64,000 bases of DNA. It comes from Deltaproteobacteria bacterium (lineage in GTDB: Bacteria; Myxococcota_A; UBA9042; PHBI01). The position numbers were made by a program, and so were the translations under genes. Under the pieces are notes generated by a model that saw only the letters and a program-made list of their open reading frames with translations, was not told the origin of the DNA and did not search any database. The stretch spans positions 868,001 through 932,000 of the forward strand of contig JACKFA010000001.1 in NCBI GenBank assembly GCA_020632715.1. Reading direction: 5' to 3'. Below, one piece after another: positions 1 through 10,800 of this stretch (the first letter of the stretch is position 1; each line of letters begins with the position of its first letter).

Positions 1-642
1 GGGAGCCGCCTCGACCGGCGCCCCGAGCTCGCGGAGGAGCTCGCCCGCCTGCGCGACGCGCTCGCGCGGCCCGGCCCGCGCCTCCTCGAGATCGGCTTCG
101 ATCACGGGCGGCGCCTCTCGGCGACCGCCGCCGCGAGCCCCACCTGGACGGTCGTCGGGCTCGAGGTGCGCGAGCAGCGCGTCCTCGAGGCGCGGGCGCG
201 CGCCGCCGAGCACGGGCTCGACAACCTCGTCGCCCTGCGCCTCGACGCGCGCGCGATCCTCGCGAGCCCGGACGCCGTCCCCGAGGGCGCCTTCACCGTC
301 GTGGAGGCCCTCTTCCCGACCCCGTGGCCCGAGGGCAAGGCGCGGAGGCGGCTCCTCGCCACCCCCGACTTCTTCCGCGACGCCGCGCGCGCGCTCGCCC
401 CGGGCGGGCTCCTCTACCTCGCGACCGACGTCGCGTGGCTCGCCGACGCGATGGCCGCGAGCGCCGGGGCCGCGCCCGAGCTCGAGGCGACCCCGTGGGA
501 GGAAGCCCTCCGCGAGCGCCGCCCGCCCTGCTCCCAGCGCTCGCGCCGGGAGTGGCGCTGCGCCGAGGACGGCCTGCCCGTGCACCGATTCGCCTTCGTG
601 CGTCGAGGATGGGCTTCACAACGGGGTCCGGGGTCGTCATGA
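1..642 (+). CDS. trmB: tRNA (guanine-N7-)-methyltransferase-like protein, 5' end missing
   Basis: The reading frame is open from base 1, so the N-terminus lies outside the window; 213 residues remain. It shows the TrmB pattern: a SAM-binding LLEIGFDHG segment near residue 30, VVGLEV about 25 residues later, then the ALFPTPWPEGKARRRLL segment matching the family's FPDPW..K..H.KRRL substrate loop, and GGLLYLATD near the C-terminus. Family role: SAM-dependent N7-methylation of G46 in tRNA, in the cytoplasm. The loop is degenerate (FPTPW for FPDPW, no His), so substrate identity is less certain than the fold. It ends at TGA 640-642, 10 bp before the WYL gene on the same strand. Confidence 0.75.
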   Translation, partial: GSRLDRRPELAEELARLRDALARPGPRLLEIGFDHGRRLSATAAASPTWTVVGLEVREQRVLEARARAAEHGLDNLVALRLDARAILASPDAVPEGAFTVVEALFPTPWPEGKARRRLLATPDFFRDAARALAPGGLLYLATDVAWLADAMAASAGAAPELEATPWEEALRERRPPCSQRSRREWRCAEDGLPVHRFAFVRRGWASQRGPGSS

Positions 643-652
643 TGGCGGCGTC

Positions 653-1645
653 ATGGCCAGCTCTTTCGAGGCGTGGTCGCGCCGCCTGAAGCTCCTCCAG
701 CTCCTCGTGCACCGCGGTCACCTGCAGACGGCGGACGCGAGCCGCGCCCTCGGCGTCGAGCGCAAGATCGCGCTCGACGATCTCAAGAAGCTCGAGCTCC
801 ACGGCGTCCCCGTGAGCCCGCAGGGCGACGGCACCGAGCGCAGCTGGGTCCTCGAGGAGTCGTGGCGCAAGATGGGGATGGTCGTCGGCTTCGAGGAGCG
901 CCTCTCGCTCCTCCTCGGCCGGAGCCTCATGGAGAGCTTCCTCGGCGGGACCGACCTCGGCGAGGCCATGAAGAAGCTCGACACGCAGGTCGAGGCGATG
1001 AGCAACGAGGGGCTCCGCCTCGAGGCCGAGCTCGCGCGCCGCTTCCTCTACGTGCGCGAGCCCGAGAAGGACCTCTCCGCCCACCGCGACACGGTGAAGG
1101 CCCTCGTCGAGGCCGTCGTCCGCTGCCACCGCGTGAGCTTCCTCTACCAGCACGCGCGCCAGCCGCGCGACGTCGAGAAGGTGTCCCACGCGGCGCCCTA
1201 CACGCTCGCCGTCTACAAGCGCGGCCTCTACGTGCTCGTCGACCGGCGCGACGTCATCACGAGCCACGCGGTCGAGCGGATAACAGAGCTCACGGCGCAC
1301 CCCAAGGAGACCTTCCAGTTCCCGTACGCCTCCGACTACGACCCGCACAAACGCTTCGCGAACCACGTCGGCCTCGCCCACGACGGGAGCCCGCCCGAGA
1401 CGGTGCGGCTCCGCTTCACCGCCGAGGGGCGCCCGTACGCCGAGTCGCGGGTGTGGATGCCGAACCAGCGCGTCGAGCCGCGCGAGGACGGCGGCTGCGA
1501 CGTCGTCTTCGAGGCGGCCGGGCTCGAGCTGCTCGCGCGCGTCCTCGAGTACGGTGATCTCGTCGAGGTCATCGAGCCGCCGTCGCTCCGCGCCCGCGTG
1601 CGCGACACGCTGACGCGAGCGCGCGCTCGGTATACGGACGATTGA
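653..1645 (+). CDS. WYL-domain transcriptional regulator
   Basis: A 330-aa protein with an N-terminal helix-turn-helix (about residues 8-60; HLQTADASRALGVERKIALDDLKKL), a helical linker, a WYL-like core (about 155-225, with APYTLAVYKRGLYVLV and a following Arg/Glu-rich strand) and a C-terminal WCX-like domain (about 245-325). WYL proteins are usually DNA-binding regulators that sense nucleic acid or nucleotide ligands, and PafBC-type members act in DNA-damage responses. The W-Y-L triad itself is degenerate here. The ATG at 653 follows the trmB-like stop by 10 bp, so the two are probably co-transcribed. The target is unknown; the next gene lies 192 bp downstream behind a palindrome. Confidence 0.8.
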   Translation: MASSFEAWSRRLKLLQLLVHRGHLQTADASRALGVERKIALDDLKKLELHGVPVSPQGDGTERSWVLEESWRKMGMVVGFEERLSLLLGRSLMESFLGGTDLGEAMKKLDTQVEAMSNEGLRLEAELARRFLYVREPEKDLSAHRDTVKALVEAVVRCHRVSFLYQHARQPRDVEKVSHAAPYTLAVYKRGLYVLVDRRDVITSHAVERITELTAHPKETFQFPYASDYDPHKRFANHVGLAHDGSPPETVRLRFTAEGRPYAESRVWMPNQRVEPREDGGCDVVFEAAGLELLARVLEYGDLVEVIEPPSLRARVRDTLTRARARYTDD

Positions 1646-1705
1646 TTCGCGGAGAGCCGCGCCGGCGGCCCACCGGCGCTCCGAGACGCGACCAGAACCC
1701 TCCGG

Positions 1706-1729
1706 TTTGACAATGTAATTGTCTGTAAT
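1706..1729. promoter_or_regulatory. AT-rich palindrome, possible operator upstream of the TIG gene
   Basis: In the 192-bp gap between the WYL gene and the giant TIG gene, GACAAT-GTA-ATTGTC (1709-1723) is a perfect 6-bp inverted repeat with a 3-bp spacer. It overlaps a TTGACA box (1707-1712) and sits in an AT-rich island unlike the surrounding DNA. A further GACAAT half-site lies near 1769. No convincing -10 box is found at 16-18 bp spacing, so I call an operator-like site rather than a promoter. The adjacent WYL regulator is an obvious candidate ligand, by inference only. Confidence 0.35.
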
Positions 1730-1837
1730 CGCGGTTCACATCTGGTTGCATTCAGGGGAGCCCGCGATCGACAATCCGGAGGCTGCCGACCGTCTCCGCC
1801 GTCGGTGGCATTCCTACCAAGCAGCAGGTTTCCGGTC

Positions 1838-4800
1838 ATGACGTGGACACGTGTACTCACGGTCTTCGCGCTCGCGTTCTCCTTGCTCTCCCCGGCGTGT
1901 GACGACGGCACACAGATCGGCGGCGAGCTCGTCCTCGTGCAGAAGGACAAGCGCGATCTCAAGGTCCTCTCCGTCCGGCCGGACACCGGTCCCCTCGTCG
2001 GCGGCACGCTCTTCGTCATGACCGGCGAGGGCTTCGAGTCGGGGATGTCGGTCGCCTTCGGCAAGACCACCGCGACCCAGCTCTACGTCGGCGGCGACGA
2101 GCTCGCGGCCATGCTCACCCCGCCCGGCGAGGCGCCAGGCGCGGTCGACATCGTGGTCACGCGCCCGAGCGACGGCCAGTCGGCGACCGTGCTCGCCGGC
2201 TACACCTACCTGCCGCCGCCGAACGATCTGCTCGTGACGGAGGTGATCCCCTCCTACGGCCCGGTCTCCGGCGGCAACGTCGTGACCATCGCCGGTCAGG
2301 GGTTCGCCGAGGGGGCGACCGTCTGGTTCGGGGACGAGCAGGCGACGAACGTGCGCCTCCTCGGCGCGGAGGCCCTGACCGTGACGGTGCCCGCGGGCGC
2401 CTCGCCCATCAGCGTGGCCGTGCGCGTCGAGCTGCCGACGGGCGCCCAGCACACGCTCCAGCAGGCGTACGCCTACCAGCCGGACGGCCCGGCCGCGAAG
2501 CTCAAGGTCACGAGCGTCATCCCGGGCCAGGGCCCGCTCGCCGGCGGGAACCTCGTCGCCATCGAGGGCAACGGCTTCGTCGACGGCGCGACCGTCACGA
2601 TCGGCGGCAAGGCCGCGGGCGACGTGCGCGTGCTCGGGCTCACCGCCATCACCTGCATCGCCCCGGAGGGCGACGCCGCCGCGCTCGTCGAGGTGCGCGT
2701 GACCACGCCGCCCGAGGAGGGCAGCGTCACGCCGGCCGTGGCGTGGCTCGACGACGCGTACCGCTACCTCCCCGAGGATCCGAACGTCCTCGCCGTCCTG
2801 AGCACGATCCCGGCGCAGGGGGCCCTCCGCGGCAGCACGCTCGTCGCCGTGCGCGGCGCGGGCTTCGAGGACGGCGCCAAGGTCTACTTCGGCGGCGCGC
2901 TCGCGACCGAGGTGACGGTGCTCGGGCCGAACGCGCTCACGGCCGTGACGCCGGCGGCGACCGTCGCCGGGCCGGTCGACGTGCGCGTCGAGAACCTCGG
3001 CGCGGACGGGCAGCCGGGCGACGCGGCCACGCTCACCGACGGCTTCACCTACCTCCCGGGCGATCCGGAGCTCCTGCTCCTCCGCGCGATCCCGAACCTC
3101 GGCCCGGCGAACGGCGACAACGTCGTGGCGCTCGAGGGCGCGGGCTTCCGCGCGGGCGCCAAGGTCTACTTCGACGGGGCGCCGGCGACCGAGGTCACCG
3201 TGCTCGGCCCGACGGCCATCACCTGCAAGGCGCCCGCGAACGCGGTGCCGGGGCTCGTGCCGGTCCGCGTGGAGCTGCCGCCGCTCGCCGGCGAGGTGAC
3301 CGGCGCCGCGACGACCCTCGAGAACGCGTACACCTACCAGCCCGGGAGCGTGAGCACGACGGAGCTGTCGGTGCTCGGCGTGATCCCGGGCGAGGGCAGC
3401 CTCGCGGGCGGCAACTTCGTCGCGATCCGCGGCACCGGCTTCATCACGGGCGCGAAGGCCTACTTCGGCGGCGTGCTCGCGACGCAGACGACCGTGCTCG
3501 GGCCCGACGCGCTGACCTGCATGGTCCCGGGCGGGACGGTCGAGGGCGACGTCACCGTGCGGGTCGAGAACCCGGCCGTCGGGTCGACGCCGGGCGCGTC
3601 GGCCTCGCTCGAGGCCGGGTACACCTATCACGCTGACAGCGCCGGGCTCCTCGTGCTGCGCACCATCCCCGGATCGGGGCCGGTGCAGGGCGGGAACGTG
3701 GTCGCCATCGAGGGCACCGGGTTCCGCGTCGGCGCGAAGGTCTGGTTCGGCGGCGCGCAGGCGACCGAGGTGCAGGTCCTCGGGCCGACGGCGCTGACGG
3801 CCGTCGCGCCGCAGGTCGGGGCGGCCGGCATGGTCGCGGTGCGGGTCGAGCTGCCGCCGCTCGAGGGGCAGGTCACGGGGGACGCGGCGACCCTCGACAA
3901 CGGCTACAACTTCACGCTCGGCGGCGTCGCCGGCACGTTCAGCGCGGCGTCGCTCTTCCCGACGGCGGGCGACGTCGCCGGCGGCACGCTCGTGCTCATC
4001 ACGGGCACGGGCTTCGACCCGGCGATGGTCGTGCGCTTCGGGGCGAGCCAGAGCCCGCTCACGCAGGTGCTGTCGGCGTCCGCGGCCACCGCGATCGTGC
4101 CGACGGCGGCGTCGGCGGGCGTCGTCGACGTGACGCTCGTGAACCCGAACGCGCAGGTCACGCTCACGGGCGCCTTCCGCTACACGAGCGCGGACACGGT
4201 GGTCATCGGCGATCCGCCGGCGCTCGGCGCGGTGACGCCGGGGCGCGGCCCGGTCGCGGGCGGGACGATCGTGCGGATCGTGGGCGGCAACTTCGACCCG
4301 GCGCTGCGCGTGTTCTTCGGCGACGTCGAGGCGACGATGGTGCAGGTCGCGTCGGCGAGCGAGGCCGCCGCGGTCGCGCCGGCGGGGGCGGCCGCCGGGC
4401 CGGTCGCGGTCAAGGTGCAGAACCCGGACGGCAAGTTCGCGACGCTCGCGAGCGGCTTCGTGTACGGCGATCCGGCGGACGGCGGGCCGGCGGTGACGTC
4501 GACCTGGCCGACGAGCGGTCCGTCGAGCGGCGGGACCTGGGTCACGGTCGACGGGCAGCGCCTGACCTCCGGGAGCCGCGTGTGGTTCGGGATGACGCCG
4601 GCCGCGAGCACCCGCTGGGTGAGCGACGGGCGCCTCATCGCGGTCGCGCCGCCGGGCGCGGTCGGGACGGTGCGGGTGACGGTCGTGCGCGCGGACGGCG
4701 CGTTCGCCGCGGTCGCCGACGCCTTCGCCTACTACGACATCGCGACGCTCCCGGCCTCGCCGCCGGTGGTGTCGAGCGTCTTCCCGGGGGTCGGGACCAT

Positions 4801-7800
4801 CGCCGGCGGTGACGCCGTGGCCGTCCTCGGGAGCGACTTCGAGGCCGGGACGCGCCTCTACTTCGACGCCGAGCAGGTGACGATCACCGAGTCCGCGACG
4901 AGCACGAAGCGGGGCGTGACCACGCCGCAGCACGCCGCGGGCTCGGTCGCCGTGACGGCGGTCAACCCGAACGGCCTCACCTCCACGCGGAGCGGGGCGT
5001 ACGTCTACTACGCGCCGCCGCCGCTCATCATCGGCGTGGCGCCGGTGGTCGCGTCGACCTCGGGCGGCTCCGAGGTGACGATCACCGGCAAGAACTTCGT
5101 GTCGGGCACGGTCGTCGAGCTCGGCGACGCCACGATCACGAGCTTCAACCAGCGCACGGCGACGGCGCTCAAGTTCTTCGCGCCGACGCACGCGGCGGGC
5201 ACGCTCGACGTGGTCGTCCGCAACCCCGACGGCCAGAGCGACCGCCTCGTGGGCGGCTTCACCTACGTCCCGGACGACCAGTTCAGCTCGCCGGTGGTGA
5301 CGAGCGTCGAGCCCGCGCAGGGCCTCGCGACGGGCGGCTACATCGCGGTCGTCCACGGGCAGAGCTTCGCCGAGGGCGCGGCGGTCACGTTCGGCGGGGT
5401 CGCCGCGACCAACGTGCAGCTCATCACGCCGGAGACGCTCACGGCGGTCGTGCCGGCCGGCACGGCGGGGACGACCGTGGCGGTGAAGGTCGCGAACAGC
5501 GCGAACAAGATCGGCACGCTCGCGGACGCGTTCACCTACACGGCGGCGCCGGTCGGGCCGATCGCGATCCGCACGGTGGCCCCCGGCATGGGCTCCATCG
5601 AGGGCGGCACGGTCATCACGGTGACCGGCGAGGGCTTCGAGACGGGCAGCGTCGTGACGATCGGCGGGCAGGAGAGCCCGGCGGTGGCGGTCATCTCGCC
5701 GACCGTGCTCACCGCGATCACGCCGGCGGGCGCCGACGCGGGCCTCGTCGACGTGCAGGTGCGGCGCCCGGACTTCAGCTCGGCTACGGCCTACAACGCG
5801 TTCGCGTACTATGATCCGGCGACCTACGGCCTCGAGCCGGCGGTCTTCGGCACGGACCCGGTCATCGGGCCGATGACCGGCGGGACGGCGGTCCTCATCA
5901 CGGGGGCGCGCTTCTCGGGGCCGGCGATCGTGTTCTTCGGGGCGCGCGAGGCGACCTCGGTGACCGTGCTCGACGCGAACCGGATCGTGGCGCGCACGCC
6001 GATCGCGACGCTGCCCGGCACGGTCGCGGTGAGCGTGATGAACGCGGACGGGCTCGTGGGCGTGATGTCCGGCGGGTTCAGCTACTACGACGCCACGGGG
6101 GCCGCGGTCCCCGTCATCGGCGGCCTCCTCCCGAACGAGGGCTCCGTCTTCGGCGGCGACACGGTGACGGTCGTCGGGCAGCGGATGTCGGCGGCGACGC
6201 GGATCTACATCTGCGACCGCCCGGCCGCCGTGACCGGCGCGTCGGGGAGCAACCTCTCCATCCGGACGCCCGGCGGTGACGCCGGCCCGTGCCGCGTGAC
6301 GGCGGTCAACAGCGACGGCCTCACGGCGAACCTGGTCGACGGCTTCAAGTACGTCTCGCCGAACCCGCACGTGACCGACGTGATCCCGCAGATCGGCCCC
6401 ATCGCGGGCGGCATCGACGTGGTCGTGCGCGGCTCCGACTTCGTGCCGGGCGCGGACGTGCGCTTCGGGAACTCGCTCTCGCCGCTCGTCGTCGTGGCCG
6501 ACGCGGAGACGCTCACGGCGAAGCTCCCGGCGGGGCAGCTCGGCCCGGTCGACATCACGGTCATCAACCCGGGCGGCAAGTCCGGCACGCTCGCGGCGGG
6601 CTTCACCTACGTGGACTCCGTGCAGGGGGTGCCGCCGCTCATCTCGGCGATCGTGCCCGCGACGGGCCCGGTCGCCGGCGGCACGCCCGTGCGCGTGCTC
6701 GGGACGGGCTTCTCGCCCGACGCGCTCCTGCTCTTCGACCAGGTGACGGTCACGAGCCGGCAGGTGGTCTCGGCGAACGAGATCCGCTTCACGACGCCAC
6801 CGGGGGCCGGGATCGGCAGCGTGCCGATCACGGTGCTCAACCCGGACGGCCTCGGCGCGACGGCGTCGCCCGGCTTCACGTACGCGAACCCGGTCGGGGA
6901 TCCGCCGGCCATCACGTCCGTCGTGCCGTCGACCGGCCGCGAGGCAGGCGGGACCACGATCACCATCACGGGGTCCGGCTTCAGCGCGGCGGGCACCTGG
7001 ACGCTCGGCGGGAAGTCGCTCGAGAACGTGGCGACCGTGACGGGGAGCCTCGTGACGGCGCGCACGCCGCCCGGGACGCCCGGCAAGAAGGACCTCGTCT
7101 ACGTCGCCCCGGACGGGCGCGTCGCGATCCGGCTGCAGGCGTTCGAGTACCTCGCGGCGCCGGTGCTGACGGCGGTGACGCCGGCGCTCGGCAACAAGGC
7201 CGGCGGCACCGAGGTGAACATCCTCGGCGACCACTTCAACGCCGCGATGGAGGTCTACTTCGGTCAGAACCGCGGGCAGGTGCTCTCGGTGTCGTCGGAG
7301 TCGACGGCGCTCGTGCGCACGCCGACGGCCCCCGTCGCCGGGAAGGTCGACGTCCGCGTGAAGAACCCGGACGGGCAGGAGGCCGTGCTCGCGCAGGGCT
7401 TCGAGTTCCTCGACACGCCGACGCTCACGGGCGTGTGGCCGCCGTCGGGCCCGACGAGCGGCGGGACGCTCGCGTGGGTGAGCGGCACGGGCTTCCACCC
7501 GCAGAGCCAGGTGATGTTCGGCGCGACCTCGGCGACGGCGGTGCACTTCAAGAGCGCGACGCTGCTCCTCGCGTTCGCGCCGAGCGGGACGGTCGGCCCG
7601 GTCGACGTGAAGGTCGTGAACCCCGACGGGCGCGAGGTCTTCTTGACGGCGGCGTTCATCTACACCGATCCGGCCACGCTCGGCTCGGCGCCGTACATCG
7701 GTGAGCTCTTCCCGGCGCGCGGCCCGACGACGGGCGGGACGAAGGTGAGCCTCGACGGCGCGGCGTTTGCGCCCGGGGCGCGCGTGGCGTTCCTCCCGGA

Positions 7801-10800
7801 GCCTGCCGTCATCGACTACACGAGCCAGTCGCGCCTCGTCGTGACGGCGCCGCCGCACCCGGCCGGGACGGCGACCGTGTGGGTCACGAACCCCGACGGG
7901 CAGAGCATCCGCGCGCTCGAGGACTTCACCTACATCGATCCGTCCCTGCTCGGGACGCAGCCGGTCGTGAGCAACATGACGCCGACGCGCGGTCCGACCG
8001 CGGGCGGGACGACCGTGACGCTCACGGGCAACTACTTCCAGTCGGGCGCGCGCGTGCGCTTCGGGCCTATCGACGGGCAGGTCACGACGACGTCGGCGCA
8101 GCAGCTCGCGGTGCTGACGCCGCCGAGCCCGAAGGGCGGCGCGGCCGTGATGATCGTGAACCCGGACGGCACGCAGACGACGGCGCCCTCGGCGTTCCTC
8201 TTCCTGCCGCCGCCGGACATCCTCGCGATCAACCCCACGCGCGTGCCGGCGTCCGGCAACGTGTCGGTCACGATCAGCGGCTCCGATCTCGTGAGCGATC
8301 CCGACGGGATCCTGCCGGACGTGCTCTTCTGCACGAACTACTCGGCGGGGACGGACTGCGTGCAGGCGAGCCAGTCGTACCTGCAGGCGAACAGCGCCGG
8401 GACGCAGCTCTCGCTGCTCGCGCCGGCGCACACGCCCGCGCTGACCGACGTCGTGGTGCGCGCGCCCGACGGCCAGATCGACATCGCGCCGGCGTCGTTC
8501 ACCTTCAGCGCGCTCCCGGCCATCGTGAGCGTCGAGCCGAACAGCGGCCCGACGGCGGGCGGCACGCTCATCACGCTGCGCGGGCAGAACTTCCAGCAGG
8601 GCGCGGAGGTGCGCCTCGGGACGAAGCTCTGCACGGAGACGGTCGTGCAGGACGCGACGACGGTGAAGTGCAAGACGCCGGCGGGCTCGGCGGGCCCGAT
8701 CGACGTCATCCTCACGAACGCCGACACGGGCGGCTTCTCGCTCGCGCAGGGCTTCACCTACGTCGCGCCGCCGCAGATCGTCTCGATGATCCCGAACGTC
8801 GGGCCCGAGAACCCGACGACCCCGATCGAGTCGACGATCACGGGCTTCAACTTCAAGCAGGGGCTCGAGGTCTACATCGGCGCGACGCTCGTGCCGGCGG
8901 CGGACACGACGGTCACGGGGACGACGACGATCCGCGTGAAGATCCCGGTCGACGGGCACGGCAGCAACGACGTGAAGGTCGTGAACCCGGACGGCCAGTT
9001 CTCGATCCTGCTCGACGGCTTCACCTACATCCCGCCGCTCCCGGCGCCGCAGGCGAACTTCGTGACGCCGGCGCTCGGGACGACGCTCGGCGGCGACGAG
9101 GTGAAGGTCGCGGGGCAGTTCTTCCTCGACGGTGTGCGCGTGTACTTCGGCACGGACGGCGCCTGGTTCGAGGCGTCGGGCTGCGGCGTGCGCAACAACG
9201 GGACCTTGATCACCTGCCTGTCGCCGGCCCACGACGCAGGCGTCACCGACGTCCGCGTGGTGAACACCGACGGCCAGGAGGCGCGGCTCACGAGCGTCTA
9301 CGAGTTCGTGCCGCCGGCCGGCACGGCGACGCTGAAGTTCTTCTCGATCGAGCCGACGCGCTCGATCCTGACGGGCGGCGGGCGCTTCACGATCTCGGGT
9401 GAGGGCTTCAAGAACGGCGTCACGGTGCGCTTCATCAAGAACGACGCGAACCAGACCTTCGGGTCCAACATCGTGCGCCTCGGCCCGACGCTCATCACGG
9501 GGACGCTGCCGCCGGCGCCGGCGAACCTGCCGGGCAAGGTGACGGTGCGCATCGTGAACCCGGCGACGTCGGGTGGGCCCGACATCGTCGAGGCGGTCGA
9601 CGCCTTCGAGTACGTGAACGGCCCGGTCTTCGTGCGCCCGCCGGGGGATCGCCTCCCGAACGAGCCGCACGACGACGTCGGCGTGGTCATCTTCGACGTC
9701 AACGGCGACGGCCTGAACGACGTCCTCGTGTTCACGTCGTCGATCGATCGCCTGCTCATCAACAACTTCGAGGGGCGGAAGGGCTCGTTCCAGTCGTTCC
9801 CGTTCGCGCCGGCCGCCGGCAACTTCAGCACGGTCTGGGCCATCGCGCGCGACTTCGACGAGGACGGCGACATCGACATCATCCGTCACCGCAACAACGC
9901 GACGCTCCAGTTCTGCGCGAACGAGGGCGGCGGCTCCTTCCCGACGTGCGTCGGCCTCCAGAGCTACGGCTGCCCGATGCGGCGCTTCATCGCGAACGAC
10001 TTCAACTGCGACGGGCACCTCGACCTCTTCCTCCCGTTCAACTCGACGTCGACGAGCTGCCAGAACCGGCTCCTCGTGGGCTTCGGCACCGGGCAGTTCG
10101 TGGAGGCGCCGGCGTCGACGCTGCCCGCGCTGCTCGAGGAGACGATGGGGGCTGCGGCGGCGGACATCGACAAGGACAACGACGTCGACCTCCTGCTCGC
10201 GAACGACAACAACGCGCAGAGCCGGCTCTACCTGAACAACTGCTCGAACATCCAGGAGACGGGGGCGTGCGCGGCGGGGATCCCGAACTTCACGAACCTC
10301 GGCTACAACGGCCACGCCTACGCGTTCTCGACCACGTCGGGCGGGACGAACATCGCGACGACGGCGACGTGGGATGACGCGCGGGCCTACTGCCGGCGGT
10401 TCGGCTACGACCTCGTGCGCATCGACGACGTGGACGAGGACACGTGGCTGCGGTCGAACGGTCCGACGACGAACCAGAACCTGTGGATCGGGTACCGCGC
10501 GCCGGCGGCGGCGCCGTACACGTACGCGTGGACGCAGGACGGGACGTCGACGTACGAGCACTGGTGCCAGAACGAGCCGAACAACCAGACCTCGAACTAC
10601 CTGTGCGCGTACTACGCGCCGAGCTCCAACCCGGCGTCGCGCTGCTGGAACGACTACCCGTGCAACAACGGCTTCTACTTCGTGTGCGAGGCGCCGAAGC
10701 CGCAGTGCACGACGGGCTGGCAGTTCTCGGACGCGCAGTACGGCCTCTACTCGGCCGGGAAGACCTTCCCGATCTCGGCGACGAACGCGCGCGACGCGCT

